From the NCBI GenBank assembly GCA_007116865.1, contig SKHR01000039.1, positions 1-5,906 on the forward strand: a stretch of 5,906 nucleotides of DNA, written 5' to 3'. Below, piece after piece: positions 5,832-5,906 of this stretch. The number at the start of each line of letters is the position of its first letter. The first letter of the stretch is position 1. The position numbers and the translations under genes were made by a program. The notes under the pieces were generated by a model. That model had not been told where the DNA came from. It worked only from the letters and a program-made list of their open reading frames with translations, and did no database searches. This stretch comes from Marinospirillum sp. (GTDB taxonomy: Bacteria > Pseudomonadota > Gammaproteobacteria > Pseudomonadales > Halomonadaceae).

Positions 5832-5906
5832 TTACAGGAAAAGACGACAGGCAGGATTATCGGTTTCGCGCCAATAGCGATAGCTGATTTTATCCAGGTA
5901 GGCTTC
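5832..5906 (-). CDS. C-terminal end of a possible unidentified protein (partial)
   Basis: Reading the minus strand from the right edge, 24 sense codons run to a TAA at 5832-5834. The peptide begins EAYLDKISYRYW and ends ETDNPACRLFL. The composition (mixed charged and aromatic residues, common codons) is protein-like, and the spacing to a hairpin and then the nrdJ promoter is what one expects of a gene's 3' end. I do not recognise the family, and 24 codons open by chance is not rare. If real, the gene is co-oriented with nrdJ but separated by about 200 bp including the nrdJ promoter, so it is probably a separate transcription unit. Confidence 0.4.
   Translation of the reverse strand, partial: EAYLDKISYRYWRETDNPACRLFL

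Noticed and set aside
1..5906. CRISPR array, insertion sequence, tRNA, prophage or attachment site
   Set aside because: No regularly spaced repeats, no transposase or integrase frame, no tRNA cloverleaf and no terminal repeats were found; the gene order in 1-3396 is the conserved chromosomal one.

Overview
The window looks like a chromosomal segment of a gammaproteobacterium with a moderately GC-rich genome. The main clue is gene order: ubiH, pepP and ygfB on the minus strand, divergent from zapA, the 6S RNA gene (ssrS) and ygfA (fau) on the plus strand. I know this block from Escherichia coli and many other gammaproteobacteria. The ubiquinone gene ubiH also fits a respiring proteobacterium. 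The class II (B12-dependent) ribonucleotide reductase next to ygfA is not part of the E. coli arrangement. It points to a Pseudomonas- or Oceanospirillales-like lineage, but I cannot name a genus from the sequence.

Layout from left to right. Bases 1-166 hold the start of ubiH (minus), which runs off the left edge. Bases 163-1470 are pepP (aminopeptidase P, minus), joined to ubiH by an ATGA stop/start overlap. Bases 1500-2093 are ygfB (UPF0149 family, minus). Bases 2094-2203 are a divergent control region with a good sigma70 promoter for zapA. Bases 2204-2521 are zapA (plus). Bases 2550 to about 2727 are 6S RNA (plus), with an extended -10 promoter just after the zapA stop. Bases 2737-3396 are ygfA (plus), beginning about 10 nt after the 6S RNA 3' end. 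Bases 3383-5632 are nrdJ (minus), convergent with ygfA and overlapping it by 14 bp. Bases 5633-5831 are the nrdJ control region, with two NrdR boxes exactly 32 bp apart centre to centre, a matching promoter and a strong hairpin. Bases 5832-5906 hold the last 24 codons of a possible minus-strand gene of unknown identity.

The genes fall into three groups. The first is ygfB-pepP-ubiH, a co-oriented operon mixing a small conserved protein, a proline-specific peptidase and a ubiquinone hydroxylase. The second is zapA-ssrS-ygfA, linking Z-ring assembly, growth-phase control of RNA polymerase and folate salvage. The third is nrdJ, which makes deoxyribonucleotides without oxygen dependence if cobalamin is present and is probably repressed by NrdR when dATP/ATP signals are high. 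Nearly all of the window is explained by known families. The points most worth a second look are the architecture of the nrdJ promoter, the very tight 6S/ygfA junction without a clear ribosome binding site, and the hairpin upstream of nrdJ.
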